From Beta vulgaris subsp. vulgaris (taxonomy: Eukaryota; Streptophyta; Magnoliopsida; Caryophyllales; Amaranthaceae): a stretch of DNA of 64,000 nt. Under the pieces are notes generated by a model, which worked only from the letters and a program-made list of their open reading frames with translations, was not told the DNA's origin and searched no databases. Location: positions 29,847,116 through 29,911,115 of the forward strand of contig NC_079210.1 in NCBI RefSeq assembly GCF_026745355.1, written 5' to 3'. Positions 46,358-57,908 of this stretch are shown here, one piece after another. Position numbers and translations under genes: made by a program. The stretch's first letter is position 1. Each line of letters begins with the position of its first letter.

Positions 46358-49300
46358 TTTTTACCGGGTTTGTGCACGTCGTATTTAGGTTTCATGTACG
46401 ATTGAGTTAAGTCAAATGTACTCGGGTTGAATTAGTAATGACCTTAGTTCGATCATTGTGAAACATCGGGTCCATTCGCTATTGAACGTCAATTCAACTT
46501 CGGGTAACTCCTGGTCGGGTCATCTCGATTTTGTTATGTATTTTGTAAGGGAATCACATTAATAAAAGTATTAAGATCGGTATATATATACATATGTGTG
46601 TGTGCGATAAATATAAGGATGACAACGAAAGACCAATAAAAACACTATATTGATTACCGTACGTGTGTGCGATAAATATATGGATGACAACGAAAAACCA
46701 ATAAACACACTATATTGATTACCGTGATGTTTAGTGTATTCTCTTAGTCAACTCTTATTTCGAATAATCAACTTCGTAAAACGACTCTAGTGAGTAAAGG
46801 AGTAGAACGATTCTTCATATGTTTTAATATTATATATTATAACCAACGATAATAGTAACGAGTAGACGATCAAGTCCAAACATTATATAAATGATTTATT
46901 ATTATAAGCATTATGATTTTTGATTGATATATAAGTTTGTAAATAGCTATGATGGTACTAAGAATAATAATACAAATAAACATAAAAAGAAAATGATAAT
47001 AGGTAAAAATACAAATAATAACAGTAATAGTAGTAATAGTAATACAAATAAGAACATGTAACAACCATAAGTTAAGTAAAATAGTTAATCATAACTTATT
47101 AAAATAAGTTAACTATTAACAAGTAACAACCATAAGTTAAGTAAAATAGTTAACAAGTAGTAACTTGTTAACAACCATATAGTTTAATACTAGTATAAGA
47201 TTAACAACAATGACACTCCCTTATCTTGATAAGTTATAAGATTATTTAAGTAATTGTTTTTATGTATTACTATAGTTTAATACTAGTATAGTATTTGTGA
47301 TCTTTTCTTAACTTTGTATATATATGTAAAATAATCGTATTAATAAAAGTATTAAAATGAACATATATATACATATGTGTGTGCAATTGATATATGCATG
47401 GGTAATAACGAAAAACCAATAAAAACACTATACTGATTATCGTGATGTTAGTGTATTCTCTTAGTCAACTCTTATTTCGACTAATCAACTGCGTAAAACC
47501 ACTCTAATGAGTAAAGGAGTAGAGTGACTCTTCATATGTTTTAATATTATATATTATAACTAACGACAATAATAACGAGTAGAAGATCAATTCCAAACTT
47601 CATACAAAAGATTTATTATTATAGTAATACAAATACAAAGAGGAATACTAACAATACAATAACAATAAAATACTATAACAAATGATAATCATACATTCAT
47701 AGATTTACAACGACGATTCATATGAGGCCTACGTGATTATAACGAGGGTTCATATGTTGCACAATACTAATAATAATAAATTATATCCCTAAATCATTAT
47801 CCCGTATAAAAGCTAACTATAACTTAATAAAAAGTAACATCAATAAGTTAATTGTTAACAAGTACTTACTAGTTACTAAATATAGTATTTATGGTATTCT
47901 CTTAACTTTGTATATATATGTGACTATAAAGAAACTATTTTATCAGTAGGCTTAAATATATTAGGACGATTATAATATTGGAACCATTTTAGCTAATACG
48001 TAATTGATTATTAACGAGTAGGAGGAGTATCGACTCTTAATATGCTATAATAACTCGTTAACAACCATATAGTAACTTAGAACTTAGTCAGTTACTCAAT
48101 TAGATCGATTAACTCAGTAATTTAATAACTTGATAATTGTTACTAAGTATAAAAATACTAATTAATTGATAATTGATAAAGTGATAACATATAGTGATAT
48201 TACAAAGTTAACATAGCAGTTAGCACGCAAGTATCAACAATAAGACATAATTTAAATTGTAAATGCAATAATTAAGACATTAAGTCCTAAATCATAATAT
48301 CGAGCCATCTGCAATAATCGATTAATTGTTACTGTGTTACGTCTTACATGTTAACATTAAATTAATCCCTAATTATCGAATGTAACATGTTCACATAGTT
48401 TTAAATTATAAATTTAGATATATAATTTCTTAAAAATCAATAATACTAATTTAGTTTCGAATGTTTCCAATTTCTAGTAATACTAGTAATTTCTAAAGTT
48501 AGTAAACTAATAATATTAGAAATAGAAATTAGAATACTAAAATCATAATAATATCAAAATACAATACTAATTTATTAGTAGTTTAGGCTATTTATTTTTG
48601 TTTGAGGGAAAGACCATTGATTTTAGAAAGATGAAAATCCAACCATTGATTAAGTTAGCAATCCATGTGATTGACCACTCTCAATTCTCATTGGTTAAAA
48701 AATAATGTCCAAGATTATGAATTAAGACTATTGATTTGAGAAAGATAAAAATCCAACCATTGAATTAAATCCCTTTCTAACCCTAAACCCTTCCCCCTTC
48801 CCTCTCATCCTCATTCATCAGTAATAGCCTCCCTCTTCATCATCCTCAATCCTCTTCCATCTATCTTGTCTTCTCCTCTTTCACCACCACCACCACAATA
48901 TTTTTGTTGCTGGTCCTTGCGTTTTTCTTCGGTCTGATGACTTGTTTTTCAATGAGGAAGAGGTTGCTGCTGCCGGTTTACTTCTTCATCCGATTGATGC
49001 TCAAGTTTAATCATCGTAGTATTGCTACCACTCCTCCCTCCCTCTCATGGTAGATCTCCTTCAACTTTCTCTCTCACGCACCTCTCTTCGCCACCGACGT
49101 TCAAGCTTCACGGTCATTCAAGCTTCACGGTCGTTCAAGCTTTAGATCTGGAAACGAAAATCAATGGCTTCAGATTTAGTTTCAAGATCTCGTCGGTCGG
49201 TCTTTATCCTCTCATCATCTCGCCAGTCTTCATTCTCTCCCTCTCTTACTCTTCGTCACTCAGTCACTCCTCTCACTTCAAATCTGGAAACGAAAATCAT

Positions 49301-49849
49301 TGATTCATCGCCGAATATGAAGCGCGCAAATCTTGACTTCATCTCGTGTTGCCAGTTTCCCTTTTTGCTTTTCTTTGTTACTGTTGATTTTTGTGGTCAT
49401 TGGAGGTGTTGTATTTGGTGTGTAATTTTGTTATTTTTCTATGTATTTTTGGTTTTTTTATTGTAATTTAGTTGTTAATTTCTATATTAATATTCAGATT
49501 TCTTTTGTATTTCATGTTAATTTCTTTGTAATTTTTGTGATGCTATTTTCGTTGGTTTTTTATCATTACTTTTATGTAATTTTGATATCTAGTTAGTTAA
49601 TTCAAGTGATATTTGCTGGTTAATTTAAGTAAGATTTATGGTTAATTCAAGTAATTATTTTGGTTTTATTTTAATTTGATAGTGATAAGTCTAATAGGTT
49701 TAGTATTTGCTTGTCAATAATACAAGAGTGAAAGAAAATCACTTGCCTATCTTTCATACTATATCAATTATATAATACTTAGTTTTATAAATCTATAAAA
49801 TATCATGTTATTAAAAAATATAATAATAAATTGAACCAACTTATAAATA
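46358..49849. other. Interior of the hAT element, non-coding
   Basis: AT-rich sequence without a recognised transposase. The start (46360-46540) has CGGGT-rich words matching the left hAT end. A C/T-rich stretch at 48780-49300 has open frames but no family resemblance. A direct repeat is listed separately. Confidence 0.6.
46561..47625. repeat. Direct repeat pair inside the hAT element
   Basis: About 46561-46910 and 47340-47625 share AATAAAAGTATTAA, TATATATACATATGTGTGTG, AAAAACCAATAAA and TTAGTGTATTCTCTTAGTCA in the same order. The first copy has a further internal duplication of about 65 bp (GTGCGATAAATATA at 46602 and 46667). Confidence 0.8.
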
Positions 49850-50167
49850 CTCCCTCCGTTTCCTAAAGATCTTCCCTCTTTCCCTTTAAGGGTGTTTCCA
49901 AAAAATCTTCCCTCTTTTGCTTTATTCCTTATTTGGCAAAACAAATTTCCCTATATATCCTCTCATGTCACTATCATATGGTCCACCATTACATTATTAA
50001 TTCAATTTTACTCCCTTTCTCTCTCCTACTTCAACCCCTTTTTATTTGTTTATTTATCTTAACACCTTTCTCTCTCCTACTTTACTCACACCATGCCCCA
50101 CACAACTTGATTTTCCTTGGTATCTGTAGGAACAGTAAGTGGGAAGATCTTTAGGAAACGGAGGGAG
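49850..50167. mobile_element. Stowaway MITE (318 bp)
   Basis: Perfect terminal inverted repeats starting CTCCCTCCGTTTCCTAAAGA, flanked by TA dinucleotides. Lies inside the hAT element. Same family as 30230-30536. Confidence 0.93.
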
Positions 50168-50795
50168 TAGTTATAAGGGAATGAATTTCATATCTAATTA
50201 CGATCTCATATGTTGTTGTTTAGTATATGGTTACGAGAATTTGAAATATTATTTGGTAGAAAAATTGGTAGATTATTATAATGGGATCATTTGGTAGAAA
50301 AAATGGTAGAAATTTTAGTAGAAAAAATGAGAAAATTTGGTAGAATATCAAAATATATAGGATAATAAATTTGGAGTATAGGGTTTAATAAGATACTTTT
50401 TTACTATTATAATGAGGACATTGGGTAATTAGAATATAATATAAATAAGTACATGATATTCAAAGTTTAACTCTTAAATTAAATGTAATTTGTTTTTTTT
50501 ATTTAATTAATTATTAAACGTAAGAAATTTTATAAATTAATATATTTAGATGATTTTGTAGATATAAAAAATAATTGAATTTTAGTAATATCTCGGTCGG
50601 GTTCAAGTTTGAATGCAGGTCTGTCTGAACAGATCAACATATAATCTTGCCAGGTGCCGGTCAGCTCTGGGTAATCCCAGGTCAGGTTTCGATCAGGTCT
50701 GGGGATTGACCCTCACAGGTCGAACCAGGTTCATGTCAGGTCAGAATCAGGTTGACCCAGCGGCCAGATCTGTTTCTGACACCACTAGTCGAACC

Positions 50796-52034
50796 CACAA
50801 GGATGTTAATGTCAAGTTGTATTGATACTGAGTGTAAGGAGATTTGTCACAAGCAAAAATAATGCTTTGAAAAGAACCAACAGTAGCATTCACTACAATC
50901 AACTAAAAAGAATTGGGCTTCCTTTATTTCTTTTTTTTTTTTTTTTTGCTGCCTTGTTGTTGTCGTTGTGGAAGCATTGGGCTTCCTTTTGTTTTCATTG
51001 TTGCTAAATGCAACTTTCATTTACCATATACAACCCACCTAAATACCAAAAATACCCTTATTCATTAAAAACTCATTTCTCCCTCTTCCTCTCCTCTCTC
51101 ATCATCCTCTTCCTCTCCAGTTTCATCTCCTCATTAACAATTCAGAATCTCACAAATCCGTCCACCATTATACCCCAAATTCGTTTCCAATCTCTTTAAT
51201 CTTTATGAAAATGTTGGAAAATTGATAAATTACTAGATCTTTTACACATTTCGGGTTCAATATCAAGCGAATAAGTTAATTGAATTTCGTCCAACTTTCT
51301 TTCAGAATTTCGAAGGTAATTTCGGTATTTTAAGGTTAGTTTTCTCCCCAATTATGTGTTTTACTAGTGGAATTTCAGATTTGTGCAAAATTCGAACCTA
51401 TTTCGTACTATTATTTTACCAATTTTCAATTTTGAGAATTAGGTTCGATTTTGGTAAAATTTGCATGATTATTGGTCGTTTTTTGCGAAATTATTTTTGA
51501 GGATTAAGTTGGATTTGTTCAATTCAATAATACATTTTCCCCCTTGGTTCGATTTGTCCCCAACCTTTGTGTAGATCTTTTATCATTTTCACATTATTTG
51601 ATAGTGTTGGTTAGAATTCCATATAGATTTTAATGGACTTAATCTTTATTGAACAAAATAGTTGCCTATTTTTTATATAACTGGGATGAAGTAATTCCTA
51701 CTATTTCATGTAATTGGGATGAAGAGGTTGTTATTGTTTCATATAACTGGGCTGAAATAGCTGTACTTATTTCACGGATTTGGCATGAAGCTTGTTTATA
51801 TCTCTTTGTCAGATTTTTAGTATAGAGAAGTTTACTAGAAATGACTGGTTTCGTTGGCTTATGGTATGACACTATTACTTAGATGGTTAGTATTTATAGA
51901 TTAGCTTTGAAATATGGTCACAGTTAATATTTAAATAGTGCAAAGTTTATGATCTTACATTCTATTTAGAACGATGATAATATATGATATTATATGATCT
52001 TAAATGGATATGGGAAATACAACTGAGAAGTTAC
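50796..52034. other. Spacer next to the ABCA pseudogene
   Basis: A T-rich run at 50932-50948 and C/T-rich leader-like sequence (51030-51200). No gene recognised. The last part (51900-52034) is probably intron of the ABCA pseudogene. A short minisatellite at 51665-51790 is listed separately. Confidence 0.45.
51665..51790. repeat. Short minisatellite, about 33-bp units
   Basis: Four imperfect copies of a unit resembling TTTCATGTAATTGGGATGAA followed by a variable 10-14 bp. Confidence 0.65.
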
Positions 52035-53276
52035 CATGTTTTATTGGAAAAGAAAGAAGACAAGGAATAAGATTGTAGTATTGTTGTGTAAGAAGAAATC
52101 AAACTGAAACATCTTCCCAAATAGTACGATGAAAGTTGATGAAACAACCAGAAGGACACCTTCTCAAGCTAGCCAGGACATCCAATCAGTGGCGGATCTA
52201 CTGTTGGTCACGTGTGGTCACGTGACCAACTATTATTTTTTTTTTTCATTTGCAGCGTTTCACTTCTCACACGCGCATAGAGAAACCCCTTCCTTTTTCT
52301 CTCTCTTTCTCCTTCGCGAACAAAATCTCAAAAACCCTAAGTGTAGTGTAGCAGCGCCGCACGGACCAGGACCACGGTCGTTTTCCGGTGACTTTGCCGA
52401 CCGCCCGACCAACACACAGACGCACTTCAGTCAGATAACCCTAAGTCGAGTAGCAGGACTAGCAGCGCGCCAGCGCCGACTCGCCGTGTTCGGTGTTCGT
52501 ATTAAACTTACTCGTGTAGTCTCACAAAAACTTTGCCGACCGACCGACGCACAGACCACGGTGAGTTTTTCGGTGAATTGTTATTTGCTTGATTTTGTTA
52601 GCATTTCGATTTTGTTGTTTTGATTTTGTTAGGGTTTTGTCTCAAAAAAATCTGATTTGTGTCTTTGTTTTGCGAATTGCAACAGACCAACACATTTACA
52701 CATTACACACCAACAGAGGGCGGCAGGCGGCGGCGGCAGCAGGCGGCGGCAGCAGGCGGCGGCAGCAGCAGGCAGAAACTTCAGGTATTCTTCATTTCTT
52801 CTAAAGTTCTTATTCAACCTTCTTAATTGAATCATTCTTGAAAATTGTTGAATTATTCTTCATGAATCATTGTTGGGTTGTAAATTGTTGCTGATTATTC
52901 TTCATGAATCATTGTTGCTGAAAATTGATGTTTATTTGTGAATTGTTGTCAATTTGATTTCATTCTTTATTGAATCATTCTTGATTGAATCATTCTTGAT
53001 TGTGTTGTGATTTGGAAATTAGATTAGGATGCCATTACGATTGTGTTGTGATTTGGAAATTGATGTGAATTTGTGATTTATGAAATATGTTACTAAGGAT
53101 AGGAATTAGAATGTTTTCTTTAATTCATGGATTATCTTATATGGATACGCGTATCCGAACCCGTACCCGTAGCCATTTCTGTGCTACCTAGTCGGTAGTG
53201 ACCAACTATTCATAAATTCCTGGATCCGCCACTGCATCCAATAGGCAGTATCATACAGTCCCATCATACTCATCCC
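52035..53276 (-). pseudogene. ABCA-type ABC transporter exon, split by a hAT element
   Basis: With the insertion (52187-53234) and one TSD removed, the minus strand reads an acceptor CAG at 53277-53279, then GMSMMGLYDTAYWMSWLA, a TGA, EGVLLVVSSTFIVLFG, KMFQFDFFLHNNTTI, a TAA before NM, and a GT donor at 52034. This resembles a transmembrane exon of plant ABCA-family transporters (MMGLxDxxYWLSWL, LFGMMFQFDFFL). The two stops fit single-base changes (TGG to TGA, TTA to TAA). No other exons were found, so it is an isolated remnant. Confidence 0.65.
52187..53234. mobile_element. Non-autonomous hAT element (1048 bp)
   Basis: Terminal inverted repeats CAGTGGCGGATC and GATCCGCCACTG, with 8-bp TSD CATCCAAT (52179-52186 and 53235-53242). 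Inside are two copies of ACTTTGCCGACCG (52391 and 52532), a GGCGGCAGCA microsatellite (52719-52770) and a subterminal pair of GACCAACTATT words. No transposase. Confidence 0.93.
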
Positions 53277-53658
53277 CTGAAAAAGCACACCAGATATATT
53301 AGACATGTAATCTTCAATGTAATGCATAAATTTTCTTACATAAATTCATTTTGTAAAATTTTATGAGAGGAGGGGAATAACCACTCTAAATTTTATGAGA
53401 GGATCCAATCTCTTCGTCAGAAGCAGCAAATGATTGTCATAGGTAGTGACAGCATATTTGTGCCTCGGACTGAAAGGATGAATAATTGCCACATGGATCA
53501 CAAAAGACCATCAAACCAATTTTTTTCCAACTGATATTAAACCGACCACAGTCAAGCTCCTCAGAAATAGACTAACCAAGGGAAAATGAGAGCAAAGATT
53601 ACAAAGATTGAGTATAAGTTGATGATAGATAATTTACTTATTTCTTATTAAATTATGT

Positions 53659-55726
53659 ATGCAGATGACAGATAAAATTGAAAAGAAGACTCGTTTAGAC
53701 GGTAGGACAGTGACAGTTTCCGCCAGGGCTACTGGTGCGGCTAGGAGATCATCCCAGGATCCTGATTCGGGTGTTGGCGGTTCCTACGAGGAACATGTTA
53801 TCGAACCAGAGCAACTCGAGGAAGACAATGGCAAACGCAAATGGGTAAAACGTCCTCGCACTTGTGATTGGAAGTTTACTGCACCAACACCAGGAGGGCC
53901 ACTTTCTACAGATTTGCTACGTGGTTATCGAGGTCATGTAGCTTGTTACATTTGGGAGAAAAATGTGAGTACTTATGTGTAGTAGATTTGTTTGTAAACA
54001 CAATATCAATATGGTAGTATTTTAATTGATTTGTGTTCACTTTCTCACATTGAGCGTGGTTGTTTGGTTATTCAATCACAAACACATGCGATTGATCTCT
54101 TTCGATTTGAGCCTCGTGACGCATGGTATCTATTAGTGAAAAGTACTGGGTTGGATCATTTGAGGGAATGCATGTTTCCTCATCATAATACACCATTGAT
54201 ATCAGCTTTTGTTGAGAGATCACTAGTAGAATAATTGTTTATTGTTGCGGTTTTACCCATATGCAACAATATATCACGTAAAAAGAAAAGAAAAAATATA
54301 AAATAAACATATTGCTGCAGTTTCGATCGAAAACTGCAGCAATATAGTTTGAACGAAATTTTTTTAAATTTTTTTTTACTAGTTGACCAAACATATCGCT
54401 GCGGTTTCTGACCAAAACTGCAGCAATATATTAAAATAATATAAAAAATTATTATTTCAACCTATTGATGCGGTTCCTATAAAAAACCGCAACAATAGGC
54501 TTTTAAAATTAATAATAAAAAAATCACCTATGGTTTTTATTTTTAAACTCCTCTCTTCCTTCTCTCTTCAGTTTTCACGCCCCTTTCAGTTTCACTCTCT
54601 CTCCTCTCTTCCTCCCTCTCTCTCTTTCTTCAGTTTTCACGCCCCTCTTCACCCCGCCTCTTCAGTTTCACTCTCTCTCCTCTCTTCAGTTTTCACGACC
54701 CTCTCTTCAGTTTTCACGCCCCTCTCTTCACCCCGCCTCTTCAATTTCAATCACTCTCCTCCTCTCTTCCCCCCTCCTTTCTTCCACGCACACCTCTCTC
54801 TTCCACGCACCTCTGCGGTTCGTTAGTGAGTGGTTGAGACATCGATCCGATTTCGAGAAACGGGTTACAAGAAACGAGATCCAGTTCTCAAGGGTTGAGA
54901 CGCGAGCCATGAATTGTCTTTTGATTTTTTTGAAACGTTCTCAACAACAATGGGTTTCGAGAAACGAGATTTTTTTAATTTTCCTTCGAGAAACGACTGG
55001 TTCGAGCCATGAATGGTTTTTTTCTTTTTTTTTTCCTTTTTTTAAGATCTGTTTGTGATTTTTTGTTTTAGGATTTTTTTTGTATTTTTTTCGTTTTTTA
55101 AATCTGTTTGTAGATTTTTTTTTGTTTTAGGATTTTTTTTTATTTTTTTCGTTTTTTAGATCAGTTTCTTATTTTTTGTTTTTATTATAATTGTTGTAAT
55201 TAGTCATTAGGTTGTAATAGTTGTTTTGTTATTTTTGCTTTTTCATTTTACTTTTTGATCTTTTGTATTATTTATGTAACTAGTTTTTTATTTTTATATA
55301 TTAATGAGATTCAAGTTATTTCATGTTCAGTTTGTCTGCAAATTTGGTGGATAGTAGATGGGTTAGTTGCATGGTTTTAATCTTTTAAATTCCAAAAAAA
55401 AAAATTCTTTTTACATGTGCCAGACCTATTGTTGTGGTTTTGGGCAACAACCGCAACAATATGCCAAGATATTGCTGCGGTTCTAGCGAAAACCGCAGCA
55501 ATACCTTGTATGTTTTTAATGAAAAATAAATATAGTGTTGCCGTTTTACATAAAAACCACAACAATGTGTTCAAATATGGTTGCGGTTTAAAACCGCAAC
55601 AATATATTAATTACCTATTGTTGTCCATTTATTTGTTGCGCGGCCAAAACCGCCACAATAGACCACTTAATGACTGCAACAATAAGCATTTATTCTACTA
55701 GTGGATGGCACCCCGAAACTAATAGT
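53659..55726 (+). pseudogene. PMD (plant mobile domain) coding fragment split by a CACTA element
   Basis: The frame from ATG 53659 gives a basic/acidic N-terminus, then PTPGGPLSTDLLRGYRGHVA and CYIWEKN before a GT. It resumes near 54037 with CSLSHIERGC, WYLLVKSTGLDHLRECMF and PLISAFVER. Removing the CACTA and one GAT restores AGA TGG CAC CCC, so VER continues as WHPETNSF. This matches the aminotransferase-like plant mobile domain of MAIN-like proteins, which is also carried by plant transposons. The fragment ends after NSF, where it joins MULE sequence. Confidence 0.75.
54221..55703. mobile_element. Non-autonomous CACTA element 2 (1483 bp)
   Basis: Ends CACTAGTAGAATAA and TTATTCTACTAGTG, with 3-bp TSD GAT (54218-54220 and 55704-55706). 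Subterminal repeats are variants of TATTGCTGCGGTTTT and its complement, several forming hairpins. The middle has a C/T-rich stretch (54540-54830) and T-rich runs. No transposase. Different subterminal words from CACTA element 1. Confidence 0.94.
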
Positions 55727-56903
55727 TTTCAACTTCTGACGTGCATTATAAGTATGCTTCACTGTAGTCAAAGTCTCTTCATCCACCCTACTAAGAACTT
55801 TCATGATTTGACTAGGCGGTACATGAGATTTAGTTAATTCTTCTACCAAATTGAGCTCATCTTTACTTAACCTGCCAATAATTGCACGTCCCTCATTGAA
55901 ATCGGGAAGATCATGATTGTGCTTTCCATTAATGACATAGACACTCCAACCACCACCAACACACTCAATCGCTTGAAGTCGAAAATAAAGGGCACAATCT
56001 TTTTTTTTTGTACCAGTAAATTTCTCCACATCTACACGTTCTCTAGACTTATGCAGTCTATATCTCCCACTTCTTTCACAAGTGAGGGTAGCTTTTGCAT
56101 TCCCCAAGCCTTGCCCTTCACCATATTGTGATCGAGCGATGATTATCACCATATTATGCAGCCTATCTACTTCAGTATCCCCATCACGCAATACTTTTCG
56201 AGTGGGAAATATAGTTGTAGTGGTGAAAAATTCACTATAATCTGGTGTATTTTCATCAACCTCTTCTACATGGACATCATCCTGACAATTTATGAAAACC
56301 ACAAAATACAAATGTTATCAGAAATTTGATAAACAACATCAATCATCATTTATACAATAAATGACAAACAAAAAAACTATTTATACATCAATTTTCGAAA
56401 TTTGATAAATATCATCAATTTTACATCTTGAATTTCATAAATTAAGTCTACATCATTAATCACAAACACAAATAGTAAATTGGGTTTGTTTTGTCATTAA
56501 CTAGATTACATTGTTTCATAAGGTTTGGACGAAACATTTATATGTGTTTCGTGTGACTATCACGAAATAGAAAACACTGCTTCGTGCGACTTATATGAAA
56601 CAGATGCAATAATATCGTAAATTTTTCACGAAACAAAATAGAAGGTTTCGTGCAATCTACATGAAACGGAATATAGTATTTCGTGCAAGCTGCACGAAAC
56701 GGAGTCAATTGTTTCGTGCAATCTGCACGAAATAGAATCAACGGCTTCGTGTAGTCTACACGAAACAGACTAATCATGTTCGTGTAGATTGCACGAAATA
56801 AGGCAAATCATGCATTACGAATCGTTCGACCTATCATAATTACGAAAAAAAATTCACAACTTACATCAGATTGAAATTCGATTGGCTTAAAATTATGGTC
56901 CAT
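55727..56903 (-). pseudogene. MULE transposase N-terminal part (FAR1-like DNA-binding), truncated
   Basis: Exon 1 is 56903-56865 (MDHNFKPIEFQSD), followed by a GT-AG intron 56864-56282. Exon 2 starts at 56281 (DDVHVEEVDENT). Exon 2 holds a FAR1/WRKY-GCM1-type zinc-binding segment (ATLTCERSGRYRL, C in KKKDCALYFRLQA, KHNHDLP) and then SKDELNLVEELTKSHVPPSQ. The catalytic DDE part is absent, because the frame ends at the junction with the PMD fragment near 55727. The intron contains a 33-bp minisatellite. Confidence 0.8.
56515..56815. repeat. 33-bp hairpin minisatellite in the MULE intron
   Basis: Seven to eight units of about 33 bp, each containing an inverted repeat of the form TTTCGTGCA, 3-4 bases, TGCACGAAA. 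Because 33 is divisible by three, the minus strand is open here and would encode an 11-residue repeat (LFRADCTKxxx). Since splice sites flank it, I treat it as intronic. Confidence 0.85.
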
Positions 56904-56959
56904 TGAATATCAAATTAAAATTTGTAGATCTTCGAAGAAGTTTTTTATATCTAACAGTT

Positions 56960-57908
56960 AGAGAGGAGGAGAGAATATATGTAGAGAGAGAAAGGGTTTT
57001 TTTAGAAAGAATATGATAATAAAGGTTTTTTGGGGTTTTTTTAAGGCTGCATTAGCAACCCCCCTTTGTTTTTCTTTTCATTTTGATGGAATTCTCTTCT
57101 TTTCTTTGACTTGTAATCTTTGACTTGGATTGCTTGTTATCTAGGCCCGTACTCTCTTATTTCGCAAACTGAATACCTATTATAAGATAAAAGCCTAATT
57201 AAGCTCAATAGGTGATAAAAATAACGGTTTTTCACCATATACCTGTGACAAATTTTTTTCGCACCATATATCCTTTCAACTTTTCAAATTCACCATATAC
57301 CCTCCACTTTTAAAAAAATACACCCACTTACCCTTTTGACTGATGGGGACTGCCGGGGTAGGGTGGGGAGTTAGGGTTAAGGTATTAGGGTTAGGGTTAT
57401 CCATAATAACACTTCTTTTGAAAAAAGAAAAATCTAATTACTCCCCTCAAAAGGAAAACTAATTACAATCTATACAAACATATTAAAGGCGTGCGTAATA
57501 ACGTCGATGCGCCACGTGACACCCTCCTCCTAGCACCAGAATTTTGCCACGTGTCTGTTAACCAACAAAGTCAAGTGATCATTATTTAAAAAATAAATAT
57601 GCTGAAGCCTGGGCTCGAACCCCTAACCTTATGTAAGGATTTTCAAAGAATCAGCATCTGATATAACGTTTCTTAGTGATCCATGTTTCCACAAAATCAC
57701 AAATATGTATTGTAATTAGTTAATGTTATTAAACATATACCTTGAATCCTTAAAAATAAATAAATTTGCATGTTCATTAAAATTAATTATGTATGCATAA
57801 TACCATTTGAAGATCAATTTTGACCACTACAGTACTACCCTTATATTCACAGTAATACTATAAACCTCTTGAGGCATCGTCTGGGCCTAAACACTAGTTA
57901 GAGATGTC
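56960..57908. other. Non-coding spacer
   Basis: No coding frame recognised. Two CACGTG/CCACGTG words lie at about 57510 and 57547. A B-box-like GGCTCGAACCCC occurs at 57612 without a matching A box. Confidence 0.5.

Larger units (their letters stand above)
33817..50787. mobile_element. hAT-type element (about 4.66 kb) carrying a nested Sirevirus
   Basis: Terminal inverted repeats TAGTGGTGTC (33817-33826) and GACACCACTA (50778-50787), flanked by the 8-bp TSD GTCGAACC (33809-33816 and 50788-50795), the size used by hAT transposases. Both ends are rich in CAGGTC/GGTCAGG words, as expected of subterminal transposase-binding repeats. Subtracting the Sirevirus and its TSD leaves about 4.66 kb. No transposase frame was recognised, so it is probably non-autonomous. 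Confidence 0.85.

Noticed and set aside
49022..49466. Two plus-strand frames inside the hAT element
   Set aside because: Ser/Leu-rich translations of a C/T-rich stretch, with a repeated ATCTGGAAACGAAAATCA word; no domain and no splice evidence.
51008..51199. Short plus-strand frame in a C/T-rich stretch
   Set aside because: Low-complexity translation, no motif, no supporting exon downstream.
56538..56777. A protein with 11-residue repeats on the minus strand
   Set aside because: The frame is explained by a 33-bp minisatellite between a good donor (56864) and acceptor (56282) of the MULE gene.
57597..57640. Possible tRNA or SINE because of GGCTCGAACCCC (B-box-like)
   Set aside because: No A box at a proper distance, no cloverleaf, and no poly-A end or TSD.
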